Below, one piece after another: positions 1 to 11,500 of a DNA stretch of 64,000 nt; the first letter of the stretch is position 1; every line of letters starts with the position of its first letter. Source of the DNA: Plasmodium relictum (Eukaryota; Apicomplexa; Aconoidasida; Haemosporida; Plasmodiidae); contig NC_041690.1 in NCBI RefSeq assembly GCF_900005765.1, forward strand, positions 1,984,001 through 2,048,000, in the 5' to 3' direction. Position numbers and translations under genes: made by a program. Under the pieces are notes generated by a model. That model had not been told where the DNA came from. It was given only the letters and a program-made list of their open reading frames with translations, and did not search any database.

Positions 1-1167
1 ATTTATTACATTTATGTATATGAAATTATTTAATTTGTTCTAGGATATATCTAAAAATATTTTTTTTATAGTCCAGATACTATAAAATGATTTTTTTTTT
101 TATTTTCCTCTACCTTAGAATTAATAAATGCAACAATTTTAAATTAAAAAAACATATACAATAAAAAAGGGGACTCTAAATATTTTATTATACCAGTAAT
201 TCTTGTTTTATTTAAATATTTATATAACATTTAAATAAGATAAAATTACAACATTATTTATATAATTGTTGTAATATAAAAAGGAAGAGATAATAAAAAA
301 AAAAAAAATAATATAGATAGGTATTCAGATAAAATGTAAAAAAATTAACAAAAAGAAGGTTCTTTATTAATATAAAATATAAGAAGTAAATACTTATTAA
401 ATTGTTATCATAAAAATATGAATATATAACAAAAAATATATTGGGCTTTACAAAAAGATTAAGTGCTATTATAATGCTAATCTTCAAAATATTAATAAAA
501 TCAAACATGTTAAAAAATAATCAACAAAAATTGTTTTTTAATTAATAAATAATAAAGAAATTTTTTTTTTTTTAAATAAATGAAGCTATAAAATGAGAAA
601 TAAAATCACTTATATCATCTACAGAATTTTCATTAAAGTATATAATTATTAAAAGCATGATTCATCTTTATATATTTGTATGATATGGCTTAAAATGTTT
701 TTAAATACATTTCATTATATACTTCAATATAGAATTATTATTCTTATAAATATTACTATTTTATATTTTTTCAATAATTATGATCCAATATATAGTAAAT
801 ATTTCCATTATATTTTTCAATTAAGAAAAGAAAAATTTTAATTATCATTTTATGATAATGTTATTGAATATTACATTGGTATATTAGATATTTATTGCAT
901 TCATTTTTATTTTAGTTCTATTTTTTCTTTTCTTAATCTAATTTGAAAAATTGAATTATTTCAATGTAAAAATAAAACTATATGTTATAATTCATAAATT
1001 ATATCTTATTAGAATACTCTTTATTTAAAAAAAAAAAAAAATACAATCAATCCACAAGTATATGTAGAAAAATAATATGATTAACTTTTTATATATATCC
1101 TTTTTTTTTCTTTATGATATAGATTTGAAATTACAAAAATAATTAAAATGTGTCAATTAAAAGAAAA

Positions 1168-1168
<1 letters not shown>

Positions 1169-1232
<64 letters not shown>
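1169..1232. repeat. (AT)n microsatellite
   Basis: About 31 uninterrupted AT dinucleotides, ending in ATGTAAATAA. It is one of the longest pure AT runs in the window and sits about 0.8 kb upstream of the P48/45 start. It is likely polymorphic. Confidence 0.95.
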
Positions 1233-1235
<3 letters not shown>

Positions 1236-1568
1236 AATAAATCAAAAAAAAACTATTATAAAATTAGACGTATTTAAAAAAATGAAAAAAAAAAAAAAAA
1301 AAAAAAAATACGAGCATATGTATAATATGTAGAAGCATAAAAGAAAAATGTGTGTAATAAAAAAAAAATTAAAGACATTAAACTCGTTAATACTTCAAGT
1401 ATATATTTATTTTACATACAATATATTATTCAAAGAATTAATGCAAATATGAATAAATTCTAAAATATAAAGAATTTATGAAAATATATTTTTTTTTTTT
1501 TTTTTTTGCGTGTATCTAACAATATATATATATATATATATATATGGAAATGTCTTTTTAATACTTTA

Positions 1569-1576
1569 TGTACACA
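1569..1576 (+). promoter_or_regulatory. possible AP2-G-type site upstream of P48/45
   Basis: The sequence TGTACACA, reverse complement TGTGTACA, contains the GTAC core. GTAC is the reported binding core of the gametocyte regulator AP2-G. The site lies about 440 bp upstream of the P48/45 ATG, a gene expressed in gametocytes. GTACAC is rare by chance in DNA this A/T-rich. Occupancy is inference only. Confidence 0.25.
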
Positions 1577-2013
1577 CCTTTTTTATGTGCTATTTTATTT
1601 ATTCAATTATTTTTATTTTAGCTTATAAAAATACCTAATTTATATATGAATATAAAAAATTGCTTCTATATTTTTATGAAAAAACAGTTTTATAGAGAAT
1701 ACGTTTTTATGAAGTAATATATTTTTAAAATTAGAAGGGGATTTTTTGATAACTACAAAACAAAAAAAATGTAAACTTTTTCTTTTTTCCTTTTTTTTTT
1801 TTTTTAGAAGAATAATTTTTTAAATTTTAAAGTAATCCATATTATATTTATTTTAATATAATCTTAAAAAAAAAAGGAAAAAATAATCAAATAACATACA
1901 ATTATATCTATGAATAAAATATAAAAACAATAGCATATATATATATTATATATATGTGTAAATAATTTATACAAAACAGTAAATTTTTTTTTATATATTT
2001 TATATTTTTAAAA

Positions 2014-3351
2014 ATGTTTTATTATATTAGAAAATTTAATATAATTTTTTTATTTTATATCGTGGTAATAGTTAAAACAATTAAAGGAGATGAAGATTAT
2101 ACATCTCCTAGTGAATTAAATGATAAAATTTCTGGATTTCTAGGATATAAATGTAATTTTTCAACAAAAGGTGTTCATAATTTAGAACCAGATATACTTG
2201 AATATAGATCTGTTTTTTGCAGTATAAATTCATATTTTATATATGACAAGATAAGGTTAATGATTCCTAAAATTGATAGCTCATCAAAATTTAAAATTTT
2301 GCCAGGGCAATGTTTTCAAAAGGTATATGTTGATTTTGATAAAAAAGTTGAAACGGATATTTCTGATTTAGGTTTAGTAGAATATGAAATTAATGAAGAT
2401 GATTCTTCTCAAGATTATACAGAAAAAACTATAACAATATCACCATTTAATAACTCAGATGTAGAATTTTTTTGTTTTTGTGATAATACAGGAAAAATTG
2501 TATCAGATGTAGAAGGAAGAAGTGCTTTAGTGCATGTTCATGTATTAAAATATCCACATGATATCATATCTATTAACTTAACAAATGATTCATTTCCTTA
2601 CTTAAAAAATCCAAAAGGTAAGGATGACTTTCAAGATAACGCTTTAGAGATACTATTAAATCCAAGTGAACTTCTAGTATTAGCTTGTGAACTAATAGAT
2701 AAGCAATGTTTTCAAAAACCCAAATATAATGACATATATAAAAGTAATAAAATTATTTATCATAAAAAATTTGCAATATTCAAGGCTCCTGCATATATTA
2801 AATATGGAGATATGGACGCTGTCTGTACTTGCAAGGTAGATAGTACTCCTTATAGTATAGTTCTAAAACCAAAACAAGAAAAGAGAATAATACAAGGATG
2901 TGATTTTTCTACTGATGATACTAGCGAACAATTTTCAAATAGTATTGATTTAAAAAAAGCTGAAGATAATTCACCAGTTAATTGTGAAATTGAGTTAAAA
3001 GAAAAATATTATGATCATTTAATAGGTTTGAGATGTCCAGGTGAAATTATACCAGATTGCTTTTTTCAAGTATATCAACCTGAAGAAGAACAATTAGAGC
3101 CATCGAAAATAGTCCATTTAGATTCACACTTAAATGTTGGAGATATTGAATATTATGAAGATAGTAAAAATGGAAATAAAGTAAAAATATTTGGTATAGT
3201 TGGAAGTATACCAAAAGATACATCGTTTACTTGTTTATGTAAGAATGATAAAAAAACTGGATATATGACAGTTAAATTAGCATCAGCTTATTATGGATTC
3301 TTGGCAAAAATTTTTATATTTTTAATTGTTATAATATTATTATACATTTAA
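2014..3351 (+). CDS. P48/45: 6-cysteine gamete surface protein P48/45
   Basis: Single-exon gene for a 445-residue protein, the usual length for P48/45. Residues 1-25 or so form a signal peptide. Three s48/45 domains follow. A hydrophobic C-terminal tail (about 426-445, ending LLYI) is a GPI-anchor signal. The third domain holds its six cysteines (motifs GCDF, VNCEI, RCPGEIIPDCFF, FTCLC), and the second holds four. The family protein sits on gametocytes and gametes, is needed for male gamete fertility, and is a transmission-blocking vaccine target. I recognise the protein strongly from its central and C-terminal motifs. One oddity: the first domain shows only five cysteines, because the position near residue 30 that I recall as the first Cys in P. 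falciparum reads YTSPS here. The start is the first ATG before the signal peptide, in an A-rich context. Confidence 0.95.
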   Translation: MFYYIRKFNIIFLFYIVVIVKTIKGDEDYTSPSELNDKISGFLGYKCNFSTKGVHNLEPDILEYRSVFCSINSYFIYDKIRLMIPKIDSSSKFKILPGQCFQKVYVDFDKKVETDISDLGLVEYEINEDDSSQDYTEKTITISPFNNSDVEFFCFCDNTGKIVSDVEGRSALVHVHVLKYPHDIISINLTNDSFPYLKNPKGKDDFQDNALEILLNPSELLVLACELIDKQCFQKPKYNDIYKSNKIIYHKKFAIFKAPAYIKYGDMDAVCTCKVDSTPYSIVLKPKQEKRIIQGCDFSTDDTSEQFSNSIDLKKAEDNSPVNCEIELKEKYYDHLIGLRCPGEIIPDCFFQVYQPEEEQLEPSKIVHLDSHLNVGDIEYYEDSKNGNKVKIFGIVGSIPKDTSFTCLCKNDKKTGYMTVKLASAYYGFLAKIFIFLIVIILLYI

Positions 3352-4866
3352 TAAAAAATACATAATGTCATAAAGGATTTTACTGTATATTATTAAATGT
3401 TGGTATATATCTATTAATTCACTTGAAGTATTTTATTTTTTATTTTCTTTAGTTCATTTTTATACAAATATATTTTTGCACATTTTTTTTTTTATATATC
3501 GCCTCTAAATTTATATATATAATTTTTTCTAATTTAAGCTATAATTCATTAAAACAAGAAAATTTCAAATTTTCTTATTGAAAACTGCAGTAATAATAAA
3601 GAAAAAAAAATATATATATTCCTTAATTTCTATTTATTATTTCCATTTATTAATTATTGTAATTTTATATACTTAATAGAATCTATATATATTTTCTCTT
3701 CATATTTAAGTATGTAGTTATATAATGTATTTACTCATATAAAAAAAATATTAAAGAACCTAAAATTTTTAAATTATTTCAATAAAATTTTAATTTTTTT
3801 TCTTTTTTTTTAATGTATTTTTTTTACTTAAATTTTTATTATTTTTTTATTAGCAAAGAAGTGTATGTCTTTAATAGTACTTCAATAATTAAAATAAATA
3901 TACATGAGTATTTTTTTCTTTTTTTTTTTTTTTATATAATTAAAATGGTTTTATTATAAAGCATTTTGCTTTTTTATTATAATAGAAAAGTAAATCATTA
4001 ATACAACTTATAGTTAGTGATTTTAAAATTATAGAAGGAATTTTATATCTAAAATAAATGCAGAGTAAACAAATACCAGAGAAATGTAAAACAACCTTAG
4101 TAATAATGAAAATGTGTATATATATATACATCCTGAAAAAATTTTAGTATATATAAATTTGAATGTTAGAAATTTCATTATTTTTTTTATTCAAAATAAA
4201 AAAAAAAATTCTACAAAGAAATTAGTCTATATAAAAACATAAAATTGTAAATTATAAATTTTTAAACTCTAAAAAAGAAAATTTTATGTCTTTCTGAATT
4301 TTTATACGTGTATAAAAGGACACACCATTCTTTTTTTTTTTTTTTGCTATTTATTATTGTTTTTCTTTTTCATAAAATATTAGTTATTTTATATTATTTT
4401 TCTAATCGTATTTCTTTTCTTTAAAAAAAAAAAAAGATTATCCTTAGTTTTTTGTAAAATATATGTATTACTCATTTATATATTCAGTTATTTTGTTATA
4501 ATTTTTTATATTTAACTGGTTGTTTTTTCTGTTTACATAAAATTTTTATTTTTACTTTTATAATAATAAATAAAATTTTAAAGTTATTTCTATGTATATT
4601 TTTCTATAAAACAAAAGTTTTAATAATGAAATTATTGATAATATGAAAAAAAATTTCATTAAATTTTTACATAAAAATATATTTTTTTTAAATCAAATTG
4701 CTAATGGAGAATTTTTTAATATTATTTTTATAAATATTGTATTTTAATGCATATATTTTTTTAGGTATATCATTTTATAATAAAAATTGTATTATCTAAT
4801 TTTTTATATTACTTTTTTTTAAATAATATAAATATTTTATTTAATTTATTTCCTCTTTTGAAAAGT
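3352..4866. other. intergenic, one doubtful minus-strand frame
   Basis: Mostly A/T tracts. A minus-strand ATG frame at 3940-4131 (63 codons, three cysteines, hydrophobic start) lies in locally richer sequence, and its second half follows a T-rich AG acceptor-like site. I do not call it a gene. A near-palindrome (GAAAATTT-C-AAATTTTC) lies near 3558, just past P48/45. Confidence 0.5.
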
Positions 4867-5514
4867 ATGAGATTATCTTCCTATTTTTTATATGGTAAAA
4901 AATTTTTAAAAGTTTTAAATCAGGAAAATGGATTGATATCTGATATATTTTTAAACAGTAGAATAAGAAATAAGGATATAAACAAATTTATTTTAAGAGA
5001 TAAAAGAAAATATTTCACATCATTATATAATAATGTAAATGGAAAAAAAAACATAATAAGAGAAATGGATGATTTATGTGATAACATAATAACAAGTAAT
5101 TGGAATGATTCATTTAATTTAGTTTTAAATGTTTCTATATGGGAGGGAATATTGAATTCAATAGAAGAAAAAATAAAAGGATATGAATATGATGATGAAG
5201 TAATGAAAAAAAAAAAAGAAGTAAATGAATTATTTGATGTTCTATTTATTTTAGAAGATTTACGAGATCATATAAATGAAATTCTTGAACAATCATCTCG
5301 TTCAAGTGGTTTAGCTGGAGCGCATATATTAAGTTCATTTAAAATTGAAAATATTAATGATCATATAAATTTTTTAAAAAAAAAATATGAAGAATTGTTG
5401 TTAAAATACCCTTTATATAATTATCAAATTAATTTAGTATTAGGTAAGGGATTAGCTCTATTAAGACAGAGATATAATTTTGAATGGAAATATATGCATG
5501 AATTCTTTTTTTAA
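4867..5514 (+). CDS. conserved-looking protein of unknown function (215 aa)
   Basis: I do not recognise this protein. The frame is open from a TTG at 4858, but the first ATG is at 4867, which I take as the start. It encodes 215 residues without long low-complexity inserts, which is unusual here and suggests constraint over its whole length. The N-terminus (MRLSSYFLYGKKFLKVLN) is basic and amphipathic, compatible with a mitochondrial presequence. The middle and C-terminal parts are predicted alpha-helical, with an acidic/basic heptad-like stretch around 110-190, and a conserved-looking SSRSSGLAGAHIL segment near residue 145. There is no transmembrane segment. It lies between P48/45 (same strand) and the Paf1-like gene (convergent, about 500 bp away). 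An upstream exon cannot be excluded. A mitochondrial complex subunit is possible but is only a guess. Confidence 0.8.
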   Translation: MRLSSYFLYGKKFLKVLNQENGLISDIFLNSRIRNKDINKFILRDKRKYFTSLYNNVNGKKNIIREMDDLCDNIITSNWNDSFNLVLNVSIWEGILNSIEEKIKGYEYDDEVMKKKKEVNELFDVLFILEDLRDHINEILEQSSRSSGLAGAHILSSFKIENINDHINFLKKKYEELLLKYPLYNYQINLVLGKGLALLRQRYNFEWKYMHEFFF

Positions 5515-6022
5515 TTTTTATTTTTTTTATTTTTTGTATATATATAATTTTTACTAGTTTGAGCATAAAGTTTAAAAAAAGAAAAAAAATTAAATAGTTT
5601 TAAAATTACAATTTAAATATATATATTTATTTGTAATAAAATTTAGATATATATTAATTTTTGTAACAATAAAAAATAATGCAAAAAATTTTGTATGAAA
5701 AGGAGAAACAGTAAAATATTACGAAATTTTTTTTTTTAATGAATTTTTCTAAGATATTATACAACATATGAATAAATTCACATACAAGTTTTTAAAAAAA
5801 ATATTTTAAAAATGGAACAATATGTAATCATACACATAGAAAAAAAAAGAAAAAGAAATACATAAATATATTTCTTAAAAAACAAATGAAACATAAAAAT
5901 AGATGCATAAGATTTTAAAAAAAAAAAAATATTAAAAAATATATTAAAATGTTTCAATTTTTATAAAAACACATTTTCGTTATTTTATTAATAGAAATTA
6001 CTATTGATATATTTTATTTTTC
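5515..6022. other. convergent 3' intergenic spacer
   Basis: A/T-rich spacer between the 3' ends of the 215-aa gene (+) and the Paf1-like gene (-). I see no coding or RNA signal in it. Confidence 0.7.
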
Positions 6023-7648
6023 TTATTCTTTTAATAAAATATAATTTTTTCTTTTTTGGTGGCCAGTTTTAGAGAAAATAATTTTTTTAGATAGTGTAGG
6101 AAATATAAAAGCTAATTTTTTTTCTGAAAAACCTATAGCATATGATAATGTATCGTTTTTATTTAACATAAAAGAGGGAGACTTATAATCTCTTACATAC
6201 TTGAAAAGCCGTACATTTTCATCAAGTAAATTTTTATTAATTGAACTTTCCATATTAGGAAAACTTTTTTCATTTTTCATTTCAGGTTTTTCATTATCTT
6301 CATCTGAATATTTTTCCATTTGCTGATACTTAAACGCTTCATTAAATGCTGATTTTTCATTTATTTGTGATGATAATCTCATAAAAGTTTTTTTTTTTGT
6401 ATTGGAAAATTCTTCTTTGTTATCTATTGTATATGATTTTTTCATTTCTTTTGAAAGATTATTTTTTAATTTTTCTAACTTCTTTAATTTCAAAATATGC
6501 TTTTTTATTAAAAATTTACTTAAACTAATTTTTTTTTTTGTTTTATTACTATTATTATTATTATTTTCATTTGGTTGTAAATTTCTATTCTTAATATTTC
6601 CAATGCTCTTTTCATTATCACTGTTTTCTAAATTATTACTATTTTCTTCTTTGAGGATATTTTTTTTATCATCAATATTTTCTTTTTTCTCGTTATCATC
6701 TCTATTTTTCAAATTCTTTAAGAGGTAATTCATATTGTTTATGTCATGATCTTTATACAAACTATACATATGCTTATCTCTACTTTTCTCTATTAAATAC
6801 AAAAGACCGTATAATCCTTTATTTATTATTTTTTTTTTATTATCATTTTGATGACTGCATTTTTTATTTTCATTATTTTGATTATTATTTTCAATTTCCA
6901 TTATACCTTGTATATACCTATTTTTCCATACTGATATATATGGGACTACAGGATAAACTTTTTTAATTTTTAAATATTTTTTTAAAGGATGTTCAAAATA
7001 TTGATTATAAAGAATTCGTTTTCTTACGTTTTTTGTATTTATGTTATCTATTGATTTATCATATACATTACTAGCAATTTTATCAATTTCTCTACTTTTT
7101 TTTTCTTCATTTGCTAGTATATTATTTCTTACACTTTTAAAATAGTTAGGAATGGTCGTACTTAATAAATCAAAATCTTCTTTTTCAAATGATTTAACAA
7201 CTGGCAAACAAGAAGAAAATTCTTTCAACTTATCATTTAAAAATATATTATTGAGCAATTTAGAATATTTTTCTTTTTCACATACATTTTGTTCATTAAT
7301 CCAATTTCTTATATCTTCATTATTTTCTAAATTAAATGAATATAAAAAAGGTAAATCCATCGGTATAGACACATTGCGTTCTACATCATTTAGTCTTTCA
7401 ACTTTCTCATTTAAAAGCATTGTATTATAATTAAAATTTAATATGCTATTGTCTATTTCATGTTTCAAAAATTTTAAACCTTCATCAATACTAGGTAAAT
7501 TTAAAATAAAATCAGTACAACCACAAAACTTTTTAAATTTGGATTCATTATAATTGGTTTTTCTTTTTAATTCTTCATTATTTAATTTATCATTCACATT
7601 TTCATTTTTTTCTTTTATATTTCTTTTTTGTGGCTGTAAATTATCCAT
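6023..7648 (-). CDS. putative divergent Paf1 subunit of the Paf1 complex
   Basis: Single-exon 541-residue protein starting MDNLQPQKRN. Three blocks recall, in order, the conserved blocks of Paf1, the transcription-elongation and histone-modification scaffold on RNA polymerase II. Residues 36-66 have the shape KFCGCTDF-LNLPSID. Residues about 186-250 have an EIDKIASNVYDKS helix followed by KVYPVVPYISVWKN, like the Paf1 segment with a PVFPDF-like turn, a Trp and an Asn. Residues about 478-541 have a YVRDY...YAIGF block followed by aromatic and basic residues, like the C-terminal Paf1 core. Residues about 255-450 are an Asn/Lys-rich insert. There is no signal peptide or membrane segment. The similarity is by eye from remembered family sequences, so the function is tentative while the gene itself is sure. 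It lies head-to-tail with VPS13 on the same strand. Confidence 0.55.
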   Translation of the reverse strand: MDNLQPQKRNIKEKNENVNDKLNNEELKRKTNYNESKFKKFCGCTDFILNLPSIDEGLKFLKHEIDNSILNFNYNTMLLNEKVERLNDVERNVSIPMDLPFLYSFNLENNEDIRNWINEQNVCEKEKYSKLLNNIFLNDKLKEFSSCLPVVKSFEKEDFDLLSTTIPNYFKSVRNNILANEEKKSREIDKIASNVYDKSIDNINTKNVRKRILYNQYFEHPLKKYLKIKKVYPVVPYISVWKNRYIQGIMEIENNNQNNENKKCSHQNDNKKKIINKGLYGLLYLIEKSRDKHMYSLYKDHDINNMNYLLKNLKNRDDNEKKENIDDKKNILKEENSNNLENSDNEKSIGNIKNRNLQPNENNNNNSNKTKKKISLSKFLIKKHILKLKKLEKLKNNLSKEMKKSYTIDNKEEFSNTKKKTFMRLSSQINEKSAFNEAFKYQQMEKYSDEDNEKPEMKNEKSFPNMESSINKNLLDENVRLFKYVRDYKSPSFMLNKNDTLSYAIGFSEKKLAFIFPTLSKKIIFSKTGHQKRKNYILLKE

Positions 7649-8518
7649 TTCATTTATTTAAATATATTTTCACTAAAAAAAAATAAAAAGATTCATTAAT
7701 TCCTTAAAAATATAGCAAATTCAAAAAAAAAAAAAAAAACAATAAAATAATAAAAATAAAAATTAAAAAATCTTATGTAAAAAAATGGGAAAAATTAAGT
7801 TAATTAAAAATAAAAAATATATATAAACTAAAAATCTAAAATTCCTTTGAAAAAAAAATAAAAATTTATATAAAAAAACATGTATGTAATATTTTTATTC
7901 TTTCCCTTTGGTTTTACTTTCTCTTTTTTTTTTCTCTAATTTGTGCATGGAAACTTTTCTATAATTTTTCTTAGAAATTGAGCATATTTTTTTTTTCCAT
8001 TGTTTTTTTTTTTTTTAATATTATTGAAAATAATATATTTTATTAAAAACAATTATAATAAAAAAATTTATAATTCTTTTTAAATTTTTATAAAAGTTAG
8101 CTTATCTACTTAAAGATTATAAAAAAAAATAAAATAATGAATACTTTTATGTTCATTCAAAAACAATGATAAGCAGATATAGGAAAAAAAATATATATTC
8201 ATTATATATTAAAAAAAAAAAAAATTCATTAATAAGAATTTTTTTTCTTGTGTATAATATTTGTTACTAATTTTGATTATAATAATTTTAATTACTAATA
8301 TATTTATATATTTATATTCATATATATAATTCATTTAATTGTTTCACATTTACTATATATTTGTTTATTTGCTTATTTTAATTATTATGGTAATTTTATC
8401 ATAATTAATATCCTCATCAATTTATATTATTAATAACTTTTGTTATCTATAAATGCTTATTTCATTAAATTTATGTAGTGCCGAATTATGCTTAAAAATG
8501 CCTTTAATAATGAAGAAC
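7649..8518. other. intergenic between VPS13 3' end and Paf1-like 5' end
   Basis: 870 bp of A/T-rich DNA with poly(dA) tracts. It must contain the VPS13 3' UTR and the Paf1-like promoter. I see nothing else. Confidence 0.7.
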
Positions 8519-11500
8519 TTATAAATATTTATACAAAGAATAATTATTATCTCCCAGTATAATAGTAGAATTAATAGAATTTTTTGAATTGTAAAGTTCT
8601 CGATATATTTTGTTAATCAACAATGCATTATTACAAGGAATCTTATAAACAAAATTCGAATTATTATTAATTTTTACTATAATACCATGACTAGAAGCTC
8701 TTATTTCAGTAATATCTTCAATTTTAACTGACCAAATAACAATGTCACTTTTTTTATCACTAGAATGCTCATTATTCTTATGATTAGCATATAAATTAGC
8801 ATAAATAATTACCTTAGGATATAACAACAAAGCATAATGCAATGGAGGATGATTTTCTTGCTTATGCACAGTTAAGCATTTCATAATGTTTTTGGAAAAT
8901 TTCAAACCTAAGCATTCTCTTAATTCTGCTTCATTTAAATTATATTCTTTTAATTTCCCATATTCTCCCCATAGCATTCTTGGCTTTCTATGCCTTTTCG
9001 TTTTATATTTATGTCCCCCAATTGGTTTTGATACTTCTGCCTTTATCCCTCTTGTAACATCGGAAACTGCTTGGCCTACTTTGTCTAATGGTTTTACCAA
9101 AGATCCAGCAACACCTTTACCTATTCCTTTAAAAAACCCCCCAAATCCTTCTTTCTGGGCGCCTTCTATTGGTTTTGTTACTATATTAGATAAGCTTAAC
9201 ACTCCTTCTCCTATATTTTTCACTGCATTTAGCAAACCTTCTTTCATATTTGTATTACTTTTAAAATTTCTTTCTTTCTGTCTTCTATTAATGTATTCAG
9301 AGTCAAACGTTAAATTAGATAAAAAACTTCCTATTCCAACACTAACATTATCTACTGCATACACAGCTAACCCTATAGTATTTCTTCCTATCTCTAGAGG
9401 TATTTTAGGTATATTTATTAAACTGCTATATCCCACTATAAATCCTAAACAGGCTAATATAGAATGGCTATATTTATCTTTTAACAATGCATAAAAAGAT
9501 TTGATACTGACACGAATATTATTAAAAATTTCCTGATTTAATGTAACAGGAGCACCCAATAATTCTAATTTCCCTGATACCATCAAAATTCTTAAACCTA
9601 TTCTAAGTAAATCACTCATCATATGCATTTTATCTAGTAAAAAGGAGCACCAAACTATTAATGTGAATTTCTCTATTTGCATATATTGTATATTTATGGC
9701 TAATGGAATTTCAGGAGATTTGTAATTTACATATACTGGTAAAACTGCCCACTTTTGTATTTCTTCGTAAAGTAAATTTTTTTTCTGAACAACATTTATA
9801 CCCTCAATATATTCTGCTATCAATAAGTTTATTCCATTTAGAGTTTCTGCATCCATCTCAATTTCTACATCATCTAAAGCTACTTGTATTTTTTTAAATA
9901 TAACATCATTATGAGATATAAAAGATCTTTCTACATATATATTTAAAAATATCTTTTCTTCATTTGCATTTATATTTTTATTAATTGCATTATTTTGAGT
10001 TATTACATTATCATATGATGGGCTTAAGTAATTTTTTTTCTCTTCCTGAGTGTTTTCATAAGGACTATTAATTCTTCTTAAATCATTTTCATTATTTACT
10101 TTATTAGAATTAGTATTGATTCCTCTGTTTGCTAATAATACACATTTTTCACAAGACTCTAACTGGCAATCTACTTGAACATCTGTTATTTTTATATCAA
10201 TTACTTCTTCTTCGTTCTTCATATAAAATAACGCACATAATTTAGATAATTCAATAAAAAATACTTCCTCTTTTAATATATTAGATATGATACTTACTCC
10301 AATTTGAGTTACATTTATTATTATATGCACATTTTTATATGTGTTACTAACCATTTTAACTGATTCACATTTGTTTATATAAGGATTTGTATTATGATTC
10401 TTATTTGTATTTTTTATATAATTATATTCATTATGTTCTATAATATTTTTCTGTATGTAACTAGTTTTGTTATGTACTTTTCCACTTGAGGATGAAGTAG
10501 GAATAATTTTCATTTCTTCACCAGAAATGTTTTTAAACTCGTATTTCTCCATATTTTCTATTTCAGTATATTCATATTGATTTAATGAATTACCACTACT
10601 TTTATTATTATAAATATTTTTGTATGAATTTTTCATATCCATATACATAAAAGAATTATCAAATACATTTTTTGTTAAATTAATTTTATGAGTTAACTTA
10701 ATAGTTATCAGATCATCTAAATATTCAATAGAAATAATAAATGTTATATTATAATAATTAATATAATATGTTTTTTGAGAATAATTAAATATGGCAAATT
10801 TCAAAACAAATGGTGATTTAGGAATTACTCTCATACCATGTAAAACTATTTCAATTTGAACATTTCTTGTAATAAATATAAAAGGATTCACCCATCCTAA
10901 ATAGCTATATTTGTTATATTCTATATTAAAATAATGTTCCATATCCGCTGCTTTTAAAAAATTACTTAAAAATATATTTTTTTCTAAACAGTTTTCTTCT
11001 TCATCTATTTTCAAATTTTGTGTATCATCATGAAAAGTTTTTATTTTCAAATATTTAGCTAAATTTGAATAATTATATGCAAGAAATCCTTTCTTCTGAT
11101 TCTCTAGTTTTTCAATAATTATATTTTTTGTTCCTTTATCAGGAATACACGTTATAACATAAACATCAGATTTCTCATTTTCTCCATTTTTCATCACCAT
11201 ATAATTGGTACCTACAAATTTTTCACTAGGAAATATAACAGATGACCAATATATACTTTTATTTAATTTATAGTATTTGTTATAATTTGTCAAAATTTTA
11301 TTAGCACATAAAAAATTATTTTTATCTTTTGCATTTATTGGTTCTAAAGTTTTAAATTCAAATAATAAAATATTCTGTTTTCTTGAAAAATACAAAGGAG
11401 ATGTATCATTTTGTTTAACACCTTGTATTTTTTCTGTTTGATATTGTTTAATCAATAATGGATAATTTAATCTATTGCTGATTATAAATTGAGGAACAAT

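Larger units (their letters stand above)
1..2013. other. 5' intergenic region of P48/45
   Basis: No supportable gene. The stretch is A/T homopolymers and AT dinucleotide runs, including a long (AT)n tract at about 1169-1232. By synteny I infer that the paralogue P47 lies just left of the window, so this would be the P47-P48/45 spacer and the P48/45 promoter. A hydrophobic minus-strand reading frame at 254-508 is low-complexity and is not called. Confidence 0.7.

Noticed and set aside
254-508. Minus-strand 84-codon hydrophobic frame
   Set aside because: Almost only Phe/Ile/Leu/Tyr/Asn from A/T tracts, with no motif and no upstream or downstream exon evidence.
3550-3570. Palindrome after P48/45 as a terminator
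   Set aside because: The GAAAATTT-c-AAATTTTC palindrome is probable by chance in this composition, and stem-loop terminators are not used by RNA polymerase II.
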